DNA of 64,000 bases from Methylobacterium sp. 10 (lineage in GTDB: Bacteria; Pseudomonadota; Alphaproteobacteria; Rhizobiales; Beijerinckiaceae). Shown here in pieces: positions 51,605 through 61,161 of this stretch. Below the pieces are notes generated by a model. It worked only from the letters and a program-made list of their open reading frames with translations. It made no database searches and was not told where the DNA came from. Where the stretch lies: the NCBI RefSeq assembly GCF_000519085.1, contig NZ_KI912577.1, positions 4,582,035 through 4,646,034 of the forward strand, in the 5' to 3' direction. Each line of letters starts with the position of its first letter. The first letter of the stretch is position 1. Made by a program: the position numbers and the translations under genes.

Positions 51605-53230
51605 TCAGCTGTCGGCGGTCGGACCGTCGAGGATGGCGCGAACGCGGCGGATCAGATCGGTCCGGCGATAGGGCTTGTTCAAGAGATCGAACTCCGAACC
51701 CCCGGCATCGGTTCGCTCAAGGCTCGCCTCGGCGTAACCGGTGGTCAGCAGGATCTTCAGGTGCGGCTGGCGCTGCTTGGCTTCACGGGCGAGGACGATA
51801 CCGTTCATGCCGCCCGGCATGATGAGGTCGGTGAACAGCAGGTCCACCGAGCCATTCGAATCGAGGATGTCCAGGGCTTCGCGGCCGTTCCGGGCCATGA
51901 ACAGCGTGTAGCCGAAATCCCGCAGGATGGTGCGCGCCAGTTCAGCCACGTCCTCCCGGTCGTCGACGATGAGGATGGTCTCGGTGCCCTGACGGTCGGC
52001 CGTCTGCTGCACCGCGCGCGTGGGCTGCCGGTCGTCGGCGGCGGCGGCCGGGAAGGACAGGCGCACGCTCGTGCCCTTGCCCTCCACAGAGTCGATCTGG
52101 ACCGCGCCGCCGGATTGCTTGGCGAATCCGTAGACCATCGACAGGCCGAGACCCGTCCCCTTGCCCTCGTCCTTTGTAGAGAAAAACGGCTCCATCACGC
52201 GGGCCAGGATCGCCGGTGGAATGCCCGCTCCGGTATCCGTGACGGTCACCGTGACATAGCGCCCCTCGCTCAGGGGACCCGGCCCGCGTGAGGAATTCGC
52301 GGCGATGTCTTGGTTGTCCGTGGAGATGACGAGATCACCGCCATCGGGCATGGCGTCGCGCGCATTGATGAGGATGTTGAGAAGGGCGGCCTCTGCCTGC
52401 GCCGGGTCGACCCTGCAATTCCAGAGGTTCTCGCGCAGGTCGAGGCGCAGGTCGACCGCATCGCCGAAGGTCCGCCGGGCCAAGTCCTCCATGCCCTTCA
52501 CCAGAGCATTGAGATTGACCGCGCGGCCGTCGAGACGCTGCTTGCGCGCGAAGGCGAGGAGCTGCTGGGTGAGAGTCGTGGCCCGTTCGGCGGCGGTCCG
52601 GATGTTGTCGGTTGCCCGCCGCAGGCGGTTACGGTCCGCGTCCGGCTGGTCGAGACCGGTGCTGAGAATATCGACGTAGCCGACGATGACCTGGAGAAGG
52701 TTGTTGAAATCGTGGGCGATGCCCCCGGTCAACTGGCCGAGTGCCTCCATCTTCTGGGCCTGGCCCAGGGCCTCTTCGGCATCCCGCCTTCGGGAGACGT
52801 CGAGCTGCGAGGCGAAGAAGTAGACCAGCTCCCCGGCCGCATCGTAGATCGGCGCCACGTACAGCGCGTTCCAGAAGGTCGACCCGTCCTTGCGGTAGTT
52901 GAGGATCTCGATGGCGAGTTCCCTCTTGCCCCGGATCGTGTCGCGCAGCAGCACCACGGTCGCGGGGTCGGTGTCGGGCCCCTGGAGGAAGCGGCAATTA
53001 CGGCCGACGATCTCCTCGCGGCCATAGCCCGTCATGTCCGTGAAGGCGTCGTTGACGAAGATGATCGGGTTGTCGTCCTGCCGCGGGTCGGTGACCACCA
53101 TCGGCATGCGGGTCGCTTCGACCGCCGTGAAGAAGATGTCGCTGGTCTGGTCGGCGATCTCCGAGACCGCCCCGGTTCTCGCGCGCGGCGGATCACCTGC
53201 GGGGCGTGTCTCGGGAGGGTTGATCATCAT
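51605..53230 (-). CDS. LOV-domain blue-light hybrid histidine kinase with receiver
   Basis: A 541-residue soluble photoreceptor kinase. The LOV domain (30-150) has the flavin-binding signature GRNCRFLQGPDTD with the adduct-forming Cys79, flavin-contacting Asn111 and Asn121 (ILNYRKDGSTFWNALYVAPI) and Gln142 in FFASQLDV, so all photochemical residues are present. A HisKA domain follows, with the phospho-accepting His173 in GGIAHDFNNLLQVIVGYV. Next come HATPase with LLNILINARDAMPDGG and GKGTGLGLSMVYGF, and a C-terminal receiver with Asp468 in LLFTDLIMPGG. The layout matches bacterial LOV hybrid kinases such as that of Pseudomonas syringae. No downstream regulator is adjacent. Confidence 0.93.
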   Translation of the reverse strand: MMINPPETRPAGDPPRARTGAVSEIADQTSDIFFTAVEATRMPMVVTDPRQDDNPIIFVNDAFTDMTGYGREEIVGRNCRFLQGPDTDPATVVLLRDTIRGKRELAIEILNYRKDGSTFWNALYVAPIYDAAGELVYFFASQLDVSRRRDAEEALGQAQKMEALGQLTGGIAHDFNNLLQVIVGYVDILSTGLDQPDADRNRLRRATDNIRTAAERATTLTQQLLAFARKQRLDGRAVNLNALVKGMEDLARRTFGDAVDLRLDLRENLWNCRVDPAQAEAALLNILINARDAMPDGGDLVISTDNQDIAANSSRGPGPLSEGRYVTVTVTDTGAGIPPAILARVMEPFFSTKDEGKGTGLGLSMVYGFAKQSGGAVQIDSVEGKGTSVRLSFPAAAADDRQPTRAVQQTADRQGTETILIVDDREDVAELARTILRDFGYTLFMARNGREALDILDSNGSVDLLFTDLIMPGGMNGIVLAREAKQRQPHLKILLTTGYAEASLERTDAGGSEFDLLNKPYRRTDLIRRVRAILDGPTADS

Positions 53231-53319
53231 CGGTCGATTGATTGGCCATGGAAGACGGGACGGTCAGCACTGAACAACGGTTCGCATCGCATCCGTTTCC
53301 TTGACGATCCCCGTGATGA

Positions 53320-53352
53320 CGACGCAGGCGCACCATCCACCTGCGTCGTCTC
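53320..53352 (-). terminator. Hairpin after glgX
   Basis: An 11-bp perfect stem (GACGACGCAGG at 53320-53330 with 53342-53352) and an 11-base loop, 14 bases after the glgX stop on the minus strand. No U-tract follows, so it may end or protect the transcript. Confidence 0.5.
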
Positions 53353-53365
53353 TGTCACGGAAGGC

Positions 53366-55642
53366 CTATTTCGCCGACGGGGCGAAGCGCACGCTCTCGA
53401 TATTGGCGCGCTCGAAGGCCTGCATCACGTGCTGGTAGGAGCGCTCCATCTCGGTCACCTCGCCGTCCTGGGTCTCCTCGGGCTTCAGCACGAACATCAG
53501 CATCGAGCGCCCGGTGACGTCGTAGCGATCCCCGATCGCCCAGGTGCCGACTTCCTGACTGTCGGGCAGGTTGGTGTCGAGGAGCCGCGTCCAGCCGACG
53601 CCGCCGACGGAACCCGGCAGGGTGAAGGAAACGAGGTCGCTGTAGGCGTTGTAGAGGATCAGCAGCGTCGCATCGCCTCCCCGGCGGTGGATGCCCGAGG
53701 CCTGGGCGCGACCGTCGAGGAGGACGGCGATGGAATGCGCGCCGCCATCCGACCAGTTCTCCGTGGACATCTCCTCGCCGTCGGGTCTGAGCCAGGTGAC
53801 GTCCTTGACGCCGAGGTCTTCGTCATAGGCGCCGCTGAGGAAGCGGCCGCGGGTGAGGATCGGCAGGGCTTCGCGCAGGATCGTGAGGCGCTGCGTGAAC
53901 TCGGCGAGGTCGCGACCCGCATCGTCGATCCCCTCCCAATCGAGCCAGGAGATCTCGTTGTCCTGACAATAGGCATTGTTGTTGCCGCCCTGGCTCCGGG
54001 CAAACTCGTCGCCGGCGAGCAGCATCGGCGTTCCGCGCGACAGGAACAGCGTCGCCATCATGTTGCGCATCTGGCGGGTGCGGACGGCGCGGATCGCCTC
54101 GTCGTCGGTCGGTCCCTCGACGCCGTAATTGTTCGAGAGGTTGTGAGAGTGGCCGTCCCGCCCGTCCTCGCCATTCGCGAGGTTGTGCTTCTCGTTGTAC
54201 GAGACCGTATCGTTCAGGGTGAACCCGTCATGGGCGGTGAGGAAGTTCACCGAGGCCCAGGGCTTGCGCCCACGCTTGTTGAACTTGTCGGCCGATCCGG
54301 TGATGCGCGAGGCGAGGCTCGGCAGCAGGCCGGAATCCCCGCGCCAATAGCCGCGGACATCGTCGCGGAACCGGTCGTTCCATTCCGCCCAGCCTGGCGG
54401 GAAGCCGCCCACCTGGTAACCACCCGGACCGCAATCCCACGGCTCGGCGATGAGCTTGACCGAGTTCAGCACGGGGTCCTGCCGGCAGGTATCGAGGAAG
54501 CCGCCGCCCTCGTCGAATCCGTGCGGCTCGCGCCCAAGGATGGTGGCGAGGTCGAAACGGAACCCATCGACCCGCATTTCCGTCGCCCAGTAGCGCAGGG
54601 AATCCGTGACCAGTTGCAGGACGCGCGGGTGTGACAGATTGAAGGTGTTACCCGTGCCGGTATCGTTGATGTAGTAGCGCTCGTCGCCGGGCATCAAGCG
54701 GTAATAGGAAGCGTTGTCGACGCCCTTGAACGACAGGGTCGGACCCTTCTCGTTGCCCTCGGCGGTATGGTTGTAGACCACGTCGAGGATCACCTCGAGG
54801 CCGGCACCGTGCATCCGCGCCACCATCTCCTTGAACTCGGAGAAGGCGAAGTCCGGCACCGCCGCGTAGCGCCGCGCGGGGGTGAAGAACGAGATCGTGT
54901 TGTAGCCCCAGTAATTCACCAGGTTCTTTTCCTGGAGATAGTCGTCCTGCACGAAGGCATGGACCGGCAGCAGCTCCACCGAGGTGACGCCGAGGCTCTT
55001 GATGTAGTCGAGGACGGCGGGGTTGCCGAGGCCGGCATAGGTGCCGCGCAGCTTCTCCGGCACCGCCGGATGCAGCTTGGTGAAGCCCTTCACATGGGTC
55101 TCGTAGAAGATCGTCTTCTCCCACGGCACATGCGGCTTGCGGTCCCGTCCCCAGGTGAAGGCGGGGTCGATGACGCGGCTGCGGCGGGTGAACGGCGCGG
55201 AATCACGCTCGTCGAAGGTGAGGTCGTCACCCGTCTCCATCTGGTAGCCGAACAGGGCCGGGTTCCAGGTGATGGAGCCGACGAGGCCTTTGGCGTAGGG
55301 GTCGATGAGCAGTTTGTTGGGGTTGAAGCGATGGCCGGCCTTGGGCTCGTAGGGGCCGTGGACCCGGTAGCCGTAGATCGTGCCGGGACGCGCGTCGGGG
55401 AGATAGCCGTGCCAGATCTCGTCGGTGTACTCGGGCAGCTCGATCCGCTCGAGTTCCTGCTCTCCGGCATCATCGAACAGGCAGAGTTCGACCTTGGTGG
55501 CATGGGCCGAGAACAGGGCGAAATTGACGCCGAGGCCGTCCCAGTTTGCGCCCAGCGGGTAGGGCGATCCCTCTTTGATGCGCGATCGCACCGCCTTCGT
55601 CTGCGCGGCGGCCTGCGTCATCGGGGGGTTCTTGGCGACCAT
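53366..55642 (-). CDS. glgX: Glycogen debranching enzyme GlgX (GH13, isoamylase type)
   Basis: A 758-residue alpha-1,6-glucosidase that removes short branches from phosphorylase-trimmed glycogen. An N-terminal CBM48 domain (YPLGANWDGLGVNFALFSAH) precedes the GH13 barrel with its four regions: VILDVVYNHTAEG, DGFRFDLAT, LIAEPWDCG and FLTAHDGFTLND. The catalytic Asp, Glu and Asp lie in the last three. The C-terminal beta domain ends near ERANIESVRF. I chose the ATG at 55642, with GGAG 6 bases upstream; the frame is open to 55816 but without support. A hairpin follows the stop. Confidence 0.93.
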   Translation of the reverse strand: MVAKNPPMTQAAAQTKAVRSRIKEGSPYPLGANWDGLGVNFALFSAHATKVELCLFDDAGEQELERIELPEYTDEIWHGYLPDARPGTIYGYRVHGPYEPKAGHRFNPNKLLIDPYAKGLVGSITWNPALFGYQMETGDDLTFDERDSAPFTRRSRVIDPAFTWGRDRKPHVPWEKTIFYETHVKGFTKLHPAVPEKLRGTYAGLGNPAVLDYIKSLGVTSVELLPVHAFVQDDYLQEKNLVNYWGYNTISFFTPARRYAAVPDFAFSEFKEMVARMHGAGLEVILDVVYNHTAEGNEKGPTLSFKGVDNASYYRLMPGDERYYINDTGTGNTFNLSHPRVLQLVTDSLRYWATEMRVDGFRFDLATILGREPHGFDEGGGFLDTCRQDPVLNSVKLIAEPWDCGPGGYQVGGFPPGWAEWNDRFRDDVRGYWRGDSGLLPSLASRITGSADKFNKRGRKPWASVNFLTAHDGFTLNDTVSYNEKHNLANGEDGRDGHSHNLSNNYGVEGPTDDEAIRAVRTRQMRNMMATLFLSRGTPMLLAGDEFARSQGGNNNAYCQDNEISWLDWEGIDDAGRDLAEFTQRLTILREALPILTRGRFLSGAYDEDLGVKDVTWLRPDGEEMSTENWSDGGAHSIAVLLDGRAQASGIHRRGGDATLLILYNAYSDLVSFTLPGSVGGVGWTRLLDTNLPDSQEVGTWAIGDRYDVTGRSMLMFVLKPEETQDGEVTEMERSYQHVMQAFERANIESVRFAPSAK

Positions 55643-55839
55643 GATCACTCCAGGGGGGGGCTCGCTGCCTGAGGCGGAGCCCGACGGCATGAATTCTGGC
55701 GAGTGAACGTTCATGCTTGACCGTAAGGTCCGCAAGCGCGGAAACTTTTTGCGGTGCGAGACGCACTTTCGCATCAGTGCCGTACTATGATCGGGTCGCT
55801 TTGCCGCGCTCGACATCGTTGCCGTCCTGGAGCCAGCCC

Positions 55840-56595
55840 ATGCCCGACAGATCTTCCGTTTTGCAGACCGTCGCCGACCGGCACGGCGTCAGCATCGACG
55901 CCGTCCGCCATCTCATGCGCGCGCTGGAAGCGGGCAATGGGACGATGGCCCAGTTCAACCATCCCGAACTCGGAGGGTTCGGTCAATGGTCGTCCGGCGG
56001 CATGACCATGATCGGCAACATGTTCGACGCCAATCTCAAGTCGCGCGTGGCGGCGATCTGCTTGGATCTCGCCCAATCCCTGCCCCCCGGCGGCTGGGAC
56101 GACGGCTCGGCCTCCGCGACCTGGTGGCCGGCCGAACTCGGACGACCGGCGACATCCGGCTCGCAGAACAGCATGCGCTACGCCTATTTCCCGGATAGCC
56201 GGCTGCTCGCGGTGGAGACCGCCGGCACGCTCGTGCTCTACGATACCGGGCATTACGACATTTCCGGCGTCTCGCAGCAGCAGGGCGATACCCAGAGCCT
56301 CCGCTTCAGCGGCCGCAACGGTTACGTCGACCTCGAATCGCTCCAGCGGGTCAGCGTGGCCCCCGCACCGGAACGTTCCCTCGAACCGAAGCCGTTCCAC
56401 CCCGACCCGATCGCGGCGCCGATCCGCGCCGAAGACCGTCCGCGCCCGGCCTCGGAGCCGGACTCCCACCAGACCGGAAACCCCTCGGGGGACGTGATCT
56501 CGACCCTCGAGCGCCTGTCCGAACTCCATCGCAAGGGCGTGCTGACCGAGGCGGAGTTCTCGGCCAAGAAGGCCGAACTTCTGGCCCGGCTGTAA
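55840..56595 (+). CDS. SHOCT-domain protein
   Basis: A 251-residue soluble protein. The first 170 residues form an uncharacterised beta-rich domain (HPELGGFGQWSSGGMTMIGN, MFDANLKSRVAAICLDLAQS). A proline-rich linker follows, then a C-terminal SHOCT module (VISTLERLSELHRKGVLTEA, FSAKKAELLARL), a short helix pair that often mediates oligomerisation or membrane-proximal contacts. GGAG lies 8 bases before the ATG. Divergent from glgX; function unknown. Confidence 0.8.
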   Translation: MPDRSSVLQTVADRHGVSIDAVRHLMRALEAGNGTMAQFNHPELGGFGQWSSGGMTMIGNMFDANLKSRVAAICLDLAQSLPPGGWDDGSASATWWPAELGRPATSGSQNSMRYAYFPDSRLLAVETAGTLVLYDTGHYDISGVSQQQGDTQSLRFSGRNGYVDLESLQRVSVAPAPERSLEPKPFHPDPIAAPIRAEDRPRPASEPDSHQTGNPSGDVISTLERLSELHRKGVLTEAEFSAKKAELLARL

Positions 56596-56606
56596 GGATT
56601 CCGTCC

Positions 56607-56642
56607 GCCTGAACGGGTCTGCCCCGGCAGACCCGTTCAGGC
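56607..56642. terminator. Strong bidirectional hairpin between convergent genes
   Basis: A perfect 17-bp stem, arms 56607-56623 and 56626-56642, with a 2-base loop. It lies 11 bases after the SHOCT gene stop and 57 bases after the convergent epimerase stop (56700). It is very stable but lacks a U-run. Confidence 0.65.
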
Positions 56643-56699
56643 TCGCGGGGAGGCGCAGGTCTTCAGAACAGAATCTGAATCCGCCGTCGCGAAAGTCGC

Positions 56700-57572
56700 T
56701 TAGGCGCGCGCGGCGACCAAGCGGCTGCGCGCGTCGGCGATCAGCTGCGAGATCCCCTCATCGAGATCCATTCGAGCGGTCCAGCCCAGATCTCGCAGGA
56801 CGGAGGTATCGGCCACCATCTCCGGCGGCTCTCCGGCGCGGGGGGGAAGCGACCGATGCCAGGGCCGATCGAAGCCGCTCGCCCGGATGGCGCGCTCGAT
56901 GAAGTCACCGAGCGGCACCGCGACACCTGACCCCAGCGGCACATCCTGCCATGGGGCAAGCCGCCCTCTTGCATCGATCAGAGCGAGGAGGGCCGAGACG
57001 GCATCGTCCACATGGACGAAATCGCGGCGTTGCGTTGCCGGCGTGGTGACGAGCGGCTTCAGGTTCTCGACGAGTTGCAGGGCGAGACCGGGAACGAACT
57101 TGTCCGGATCGTCGCCCGGACCATAGATCATCTGCAATTCCGCATTCGCCACATGCACGCCCGTTCGACCCTGTGCGACGAGAAGGCGGGCGAGATCGAC
57201 GAACTGGCGCTTGGTCAACGCATAGAGGTTCACCGCGGGTGGCAGGGTCGTCGCGGTATTGATGAACAGCGTTCCGGGACCCATCGCCCCGAGCAGCGCC
57301 GCGCTCAACGTCACGTTCGCATCCACCATCGTCGCCGCGCTCTCGCCCCGCCGCCCCTGGGCGGCGGCGAGGTGGATCAGCACATCGGGCGCGAGCGCGC
57401 CCACATGCCGTGCCGCCTCATCCGCACCGGCAAAGCGAAAGATCGAGGCCCCGCCGGATTCGAGCGCCGAGGAGGGACGGGCCAGGAGGGCGACGTCGTC
57501 GCCCCGCGCCACGAGAGCGGCGGTCACTCTCCTGCCGAGGAAGCCGGACGCTCCGGTTATCGCTACCCGCAC
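56700..57572 (-). CDS. NAD(P)-dependent epimerase/dehydratase (extended SDR)
   Basis: A 290-residue sugar-nucleotide SDR. The cofactor loop is VRVAITGASGFLGRRVTAAL and the catalytic Tyr-Lys pair lies in NLYALTKRQFVDL. It is the last gene of the rfbF-rfbG-SDR unit and probably acts as a 4-reductase or epimerase on the CDP-4-keto-6-deoxy sugar made by RfbG. The start is a GTG at 57572 with a perfect AAGGAGG 8 bases upstream; the ORF start at 57599 lacks one. Sugar product not determined. Confidence 0.82.
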   Translation of the reverse strand: MRVAITGASGFLGRRVTAALVARGDDVALLARPSSALESGGASIFRFAGADEAARHVGALAPDVLIHLAAAQGRRGESAATMVDANVTLSAALLGAMGPGTLFINTATTLPPAVNLYALTKRQFVDLARLLVAQGRTGVHVANAELQMIYGPGDDPDKFVPGLALQLVENLKPLVTTPATQRRDFVHVDDAVSALLALIDARGRLAPWQDVPLGSGVAVPLGDFIERAIRASGFDRPWHRSLPPRAGEPPEMVADTSVLRDLGWTARMDLDEGISQLIADARSRLVAARA

Positions 57573-57614
57573 CGTACCGGCCTCCTTGCCACGTCCCACC
57601 CAAGCCGCACCACG

Positions 57615-58718
57615 TTACGGGCGCGCGGCCATATCGGCCAGGAACAGGTCGATCTCGGCCTCGCTCAGGGCGCCGACGGGTTCGCCCGCGAGCCGACGCT
57701 GCGACCAGTCGACGATCCGCTCCAGGGTCCGGTCCAGGCGCCATGTGGGCCGCCAGCCGAGCCGCTGGCGTGCCTTCGAGCAGTCCAGCGACAGGGCATG
57801 CGCCTCGTGGACATGCCCGTCCTTGTCCAGCTCCCAGCGCGCCGTGCCGCCATACAGCGTCACCATCCGGTCGACGATGTAGCCGACCGGGCGGATGTCG
57901 TCCCCGTCACAGGCGAAGTTCCAGCCTTCGGCCCAGTCATGGCCGTCCTCGTACAGGTGCTCGGCGATGCGGAGATAGGCGCCGATCGGTTCGAGAACGT
58001 GCTGCCACGGCCGGGTCGCGCCCGGATTGCGGATCACGGCCGGCTTGTCCGCCTCGAAGGCCCGGAGGATGTCGGGGACCAGACGATCCTCCGCCCAGTC
58101 GCCGCCGCCGATGACGTTGCCCGCGCGCACCGACGCGACCCGGGCCGAATCCGGCGTCGAGAAGAACGACTTGCGCCACGACGCGATGACGATCTCGCAC
58201 GCGCCCTTGCTGCTGCTGTAGGGATCGTGACCGCCCATCGGGTCGTTCTCGCGATAGCCCCAGGGCCATTCGCGGTTCTCGTAGCACTTGTCGCTGGTCA
58301 CCGAGACGACCGCCTTCACCGACGGCGTGGCCCGGACGGCTTCCAGCACATGGATCGTGCCCATGACGTTGGTGGCGTAGGTCTCGGCCGGCTCCCGGTA
58401 GGACAAGCGTACCAGGGGCTGGGCCGCGAGGTGAAGCACGATCTCCGGCTGCGCCTCCGCGATCAGGCGCTTGACGAGTTCGGCGTCACGGATGTCGCCG
58501 ATATGCGACGTCATCCGCTTGGCGATCTCCGCCTCCTCGAACAGGCTCGGCTGCGTCGGCGGCGCGAGGGACAGGCCCGTCACCTCGGCTCCCCAGCGGG
58601 TGAGCCACAGGGAGAGCCACGCGCCCTTGAAACCGGTATGACCCGTGACGAAGACACGCTTGCCGCGCCACCATGCGGCGCCCCCGCGTTCGGATGCGGC
58701 GCTGGCTGCGGCGCTCAT
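57615..58718 (-). CDS. rfbG: CDP-glucose 4,6-dehydratase
   Basis: A 367-residue extended SDR that converts CDP-D-glucose into CDP-4-keto-6-deoxyglucose, the branch point to CDP-linked deoxysugars of O-antigen. Motifs: RVFVTGHTGFKGAWLSLWL, LHLAAQPLVRLSYREP, the catalytic YSSSKGACE, and RAGNVIGGGDWAEDRLVPD, diagnostic for RfbG. The start overlaps the rfbF stop (ATGA at 58715-58718), so the two are coupled. The frame upstream to 59213 is overlap with rfbF. Confidence 0.95.
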   Translation of the reverse strand: MSAAASAASERGGAAWWRGKRVFVTGHTGFKGAWLSLWLTRWGAEVTGLSLAPPTQPSLFEEAEIAKRMTSHIGDIRDAELVKRLIAEAQPEIVLHLAAQPLVRLSYREPAETYATNVMGTIHVLEAVRATPSVKAVVSVTSDKCYENREWPWGYRENDPMGGHDPYSSSKGACEIVIASWRKSFFSTPDSARVASVRAGNVIGGGDWAEDRLVPDILRAFEADKPAVIRNPGATRPWQHVLEPIGAYLRIAEHLYEDGHDWAEGWNFACDGDDIRPVGYIVDRMVTLYGGTARWELDKDGHVHEAHALSLDCSKARQRLGWRPTWRLDRTLERIVDWSQRRLAGEPVGALSEAEIDLFLADMAARP

Positions 58719-59488
58719 GCCCACACCTTCCAGGGAGCCTTGCCGGACGCCCACAGGCTCTCGAGCATGTGCTTGTCGCGGAGCGTATCCATTGGCTGCC
58801 AGAAGCCGCGATGCTCGAACGCCATCAGTTCCCCGTCGCTGGCGAGGCCGCGCAGCGGCTCCTGCTCCCAGACCGTCAGGTCGTCGGCGATGCGCTCGAT
58901 GACCTTCGGCGACAGGACGAAGAAGCCGCCGTTGATCATCGATCCGTCGCCCTTGGGCTTCTCCTCGAAATTCGTCACGACCTTGTCGTGGATGCCCAGG
59001 GCACCGAATCGACCCGGCGGGTAGGCGGCGGTGAGCGTCGCCTGGCGGCCGTGCTCGCGATGGAAGGCGAGGCTGGCGGTAATGTCGACGTCGCCCAGCC
59101 CGTCGCCGTAGGTGAAGAAGAATTCCTTCTCGTCGCGGACATGGTCCGCCGTCCGCAGCAACCTGCCGCCCGTCATCGATTCCTCGCCGGTATCGACCAG
59201 CGTGACGCGCCACGGCTCGGCCCAGCGACGATGGAACACCATCTCGCCACTCGACAGATCGATGGTCATGTCGGAATTGTGGAGCGCGTAGTTCGCAAAA
59301 TATTCCTTGATGACATAGCCTTTATAGCCACAGCAGATCACGAAATCGGTCACGCCATGAGCGGCATAGATCTTCATGACATGCCACAGGATCGGCCGGC
59401 CACCGATCTCCACCATGGGTTTCGGCTTCACCGATGTTTCTTCACTGAGACGGGTGCCGAGCCCGCCCGCCAGGATGATCGCTTTCAT
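58715..59488 (-). CDS. rfbF: Glucose-1-phosphate cytidylyltransferase
   Basis: A 257-residue nucleotidyltransferase that makes CDP-glucose from CTP and glucose-1-phosphate, supplying RfbG. The signature MKAIILAGGLGTRLSEET, the KPKPMVEIGGRPILWHVMK segment and VTDFVICCGYKGYVIKEYF are typical. I chose ATG 59488, with GAGGAG 5 bases upstream, over the GTG at 59494. It heads the CDP-sugar unit. The following step toward 3,6-dideoxyhexoses (RfbH) is not present, so the product is probably a 6-deoxysugar. Confidence 0.95.
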   Translation of the reverse strand: MKAIILAGGLGTRLSEETSVKPKPMVEIGGRPILWHVMKIYAAHGVTDFVICCGYKGYVIKEYFANYALHNSDMTIDLSSGEMVFHRRWAEPWRVTLVDTGEESMTGGRLLRTADHVRDEKEFFFTYGDGLGDVDITASLAFHREHGRQATLTAAYPPGRFGALGIHDKVVTNFEEKPKGDGSMINGGFFVLSPKVIERIADDLTVWEQEPLRGLASDGELMAFEHRGFWQPMDTLRDKHMLESLWASGKAPWKVWA

Positions 59489-59534
59489 AGTCACTCCTCG
59501 GAATATGTGAGAACAGAAATGGTATGCGGCGACA

Positions 59535-61031
59535 TCAGCCGGCGGCCAGCACCCTATCGATATCCGCGATATTGGGCGACCACTCGGACGTTACTGGGTT
59601 CATGGGCTGAAGCACGAACGTATGATGATGCCCGTAGACGGTCGACAACCGCGTGAAGCACGTCTGAACGCCCAGCATCTTGGATTTGGCCAGCGTGGTG
59701 GGCGCGATCTCGAGGACCCTCACACCAGGCTTGGCGAAGACGAGATGCGACAAGCCAGCGCCATGTGCGCCGACCACCAGTTCCGCATTGCGGAACAGAT
59801 TGATCTTGTCCAGCAGGCCAAGCTCGCTCAGCACCATCGGTGTGATGCCGCGTTCAGCGAGAGCTGTCTCGAATTCCAGTTCGCCGGCCATGGAACGGCG
59901 TGCCGAATCGCGGCGGGAAATATAGAAGCGGCGGGGAATCTGGCGATCGTTCCGGTGTTCCGCCGCGGCGATAAGGTCGCCATACGTTCTCTGGAAGGCA
60001 TCCCTGCGAGGAAGTACACCGATCTCCCCGTATCCCACATATAGCCGGCGACAGAATACTGGTCCCTCGATTGCGATAAGCTGGTGTTCAGGGATGCCAA
60101 GCACGCCGAGCGCGTCTTTGGCCAAACTCAGATGTTGCTTCCGGAGCAGGATCGGGCAGTCGGGCGTGCTGGGATCGAGGCGCCAGGCGAGGCCGCTCAG
60201 CCGTCGCACGATCCACTCGAAATAGCCTTTGTGCCGGCCGGCGCAGCTGAAGGCTGTTTCGAAGAGGGGTACGGATGTTGGGTCGGTCACGTTTGGTCCG
60301 ACGCCGTCCGGTGCCTGGAAGACGCTCCCGTCCGCCGACCAGATCATTCCCAATTCGTTGGTGAAAACGTCTCTGTATTCCGTGACGACGGGAAATTTCT
60401 TTTGTTCGAGACGCACTTCGAACTTGGCAAACAGCGTCTTGACGAGTTCCTCGATCTCCGGTTCGATCCCGTCAAGGCGCACGACTTCGATACGCGACGG
60501 GGGCACACTGAAATTTTCCGAGTCGGTGGGGAAACGATGTGTCACGGTTTCCGTTCGTGCAGCTCGCGGCGCTATGAATCTTGAGATCAGCCGACGGACT
60601 TCGCGGCGTGTGACGCGGTCTTTCGGCATCTTCTTGAGGCGCACCGCGAGCCGTCGGGCCTTGTCTGATTTAAAATCAGGAGGAAGCTCATTCAGGACTT
60701 CAGCGGCGTCGAGTGGTCGCTTCCACTTCGTGATCAGTGACGCGAGTTTGATGACGCGATCGGCATCGTCGATCTGTCGGCTCTCGGCACAGCAACGTTT
60801 AATCTCTGCTTCATCGCCGAGCTCGAGAGCAGCGCGCAATTGATAATCGAGAAAATAGGGATGATCGACTGGGCTCTGGCTCTTCTTGGCGGCCAGGAGG
60901 AGTTTCAGCCAGCGCCCCGCAGAAGCAAAACCTTTCAGCTTGCGCATTGTCCGGCGATAGCTCTCATTGGCGGGCGATACGGCCGACTCTATAATAATCG
61001 AAGTATCCATCGGTTTCGTATCACGATCCAT
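59535..61031 (-). CDS. Glycosyltransferase family 61 protein
   Basis: A 498-residue protein. The C-terminal 300 residues match GT61/DUF563 glycosyltransferases: FSCAGRHKGYFEWIVRRLSG, VGAHGAGLSHLVFAKPGVRV and LEIAPTTL. The N-terminal 150 residues are helical and repeat-like (FASAGRWLKLLLAAKKSQSP), reminiscent of TPR packing. It sits immediately upstream of rfbF on the same strand, 46 bases apart, so it may transfer the CDP-derived sugar or build the same polysaccharide. No membrane segment is seen. Base composition is a little less GC-rich than its neighbours. Confidence 0.8.
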   Translation of the reverse strand: MDRDTKPMDTSIIIESAVSPANESYRRTMRKLKGFASAGRWLKLLLAAKKSQSPVDHPYFLDYQLRAALELGDEAEIKRCCAESRQIDDADRVIKLASLITKWKRPLDAAEVLNELPPDFKSDKARRLAVRLKKMPKDRVTRREVRRLISRFIAPRAARTETVTHRFPTDSENFSVPPSRIEVVRLDGIEPEIEELVKTLFAKFEVRLEQKKFPVVTEYRDVFTNELGMIWSADGSVFQAPDGVGPNVTDPTSVPLFETAFSCAGRHKGYFEWIVRRLSGLAWRLDPSTPDCPILLRKQHLSLAKDALGVLGIPEHQLIAIEGPVFCRRLYVGYGEIGVLPRRDAFQRTYGDLIAAAEHRNDRQIPRRFYISRRDSARRSMAGELEFETALAERGITPMVLSELGLLDKINLFRNAELVVGAHGAGLSHLVFAKPGVRVLEIAPTTLAKSKMLGVQTCFTRLSTVYGHHHTFVLQPMNPVTSEWSPNIADIDRVLAAG

Positions 61032-61161
61032 CTGTTATAACCTTACGGCGTAAATCGATCGACTGTCGCCCAACAGTTTGCGCATATGACATGTTGATAA
61101 ATGATGGAGGCTGTTTGATAAAGGATGGAGGCTGTCATCGCCCGTTGATCCCCGGGGGAAA

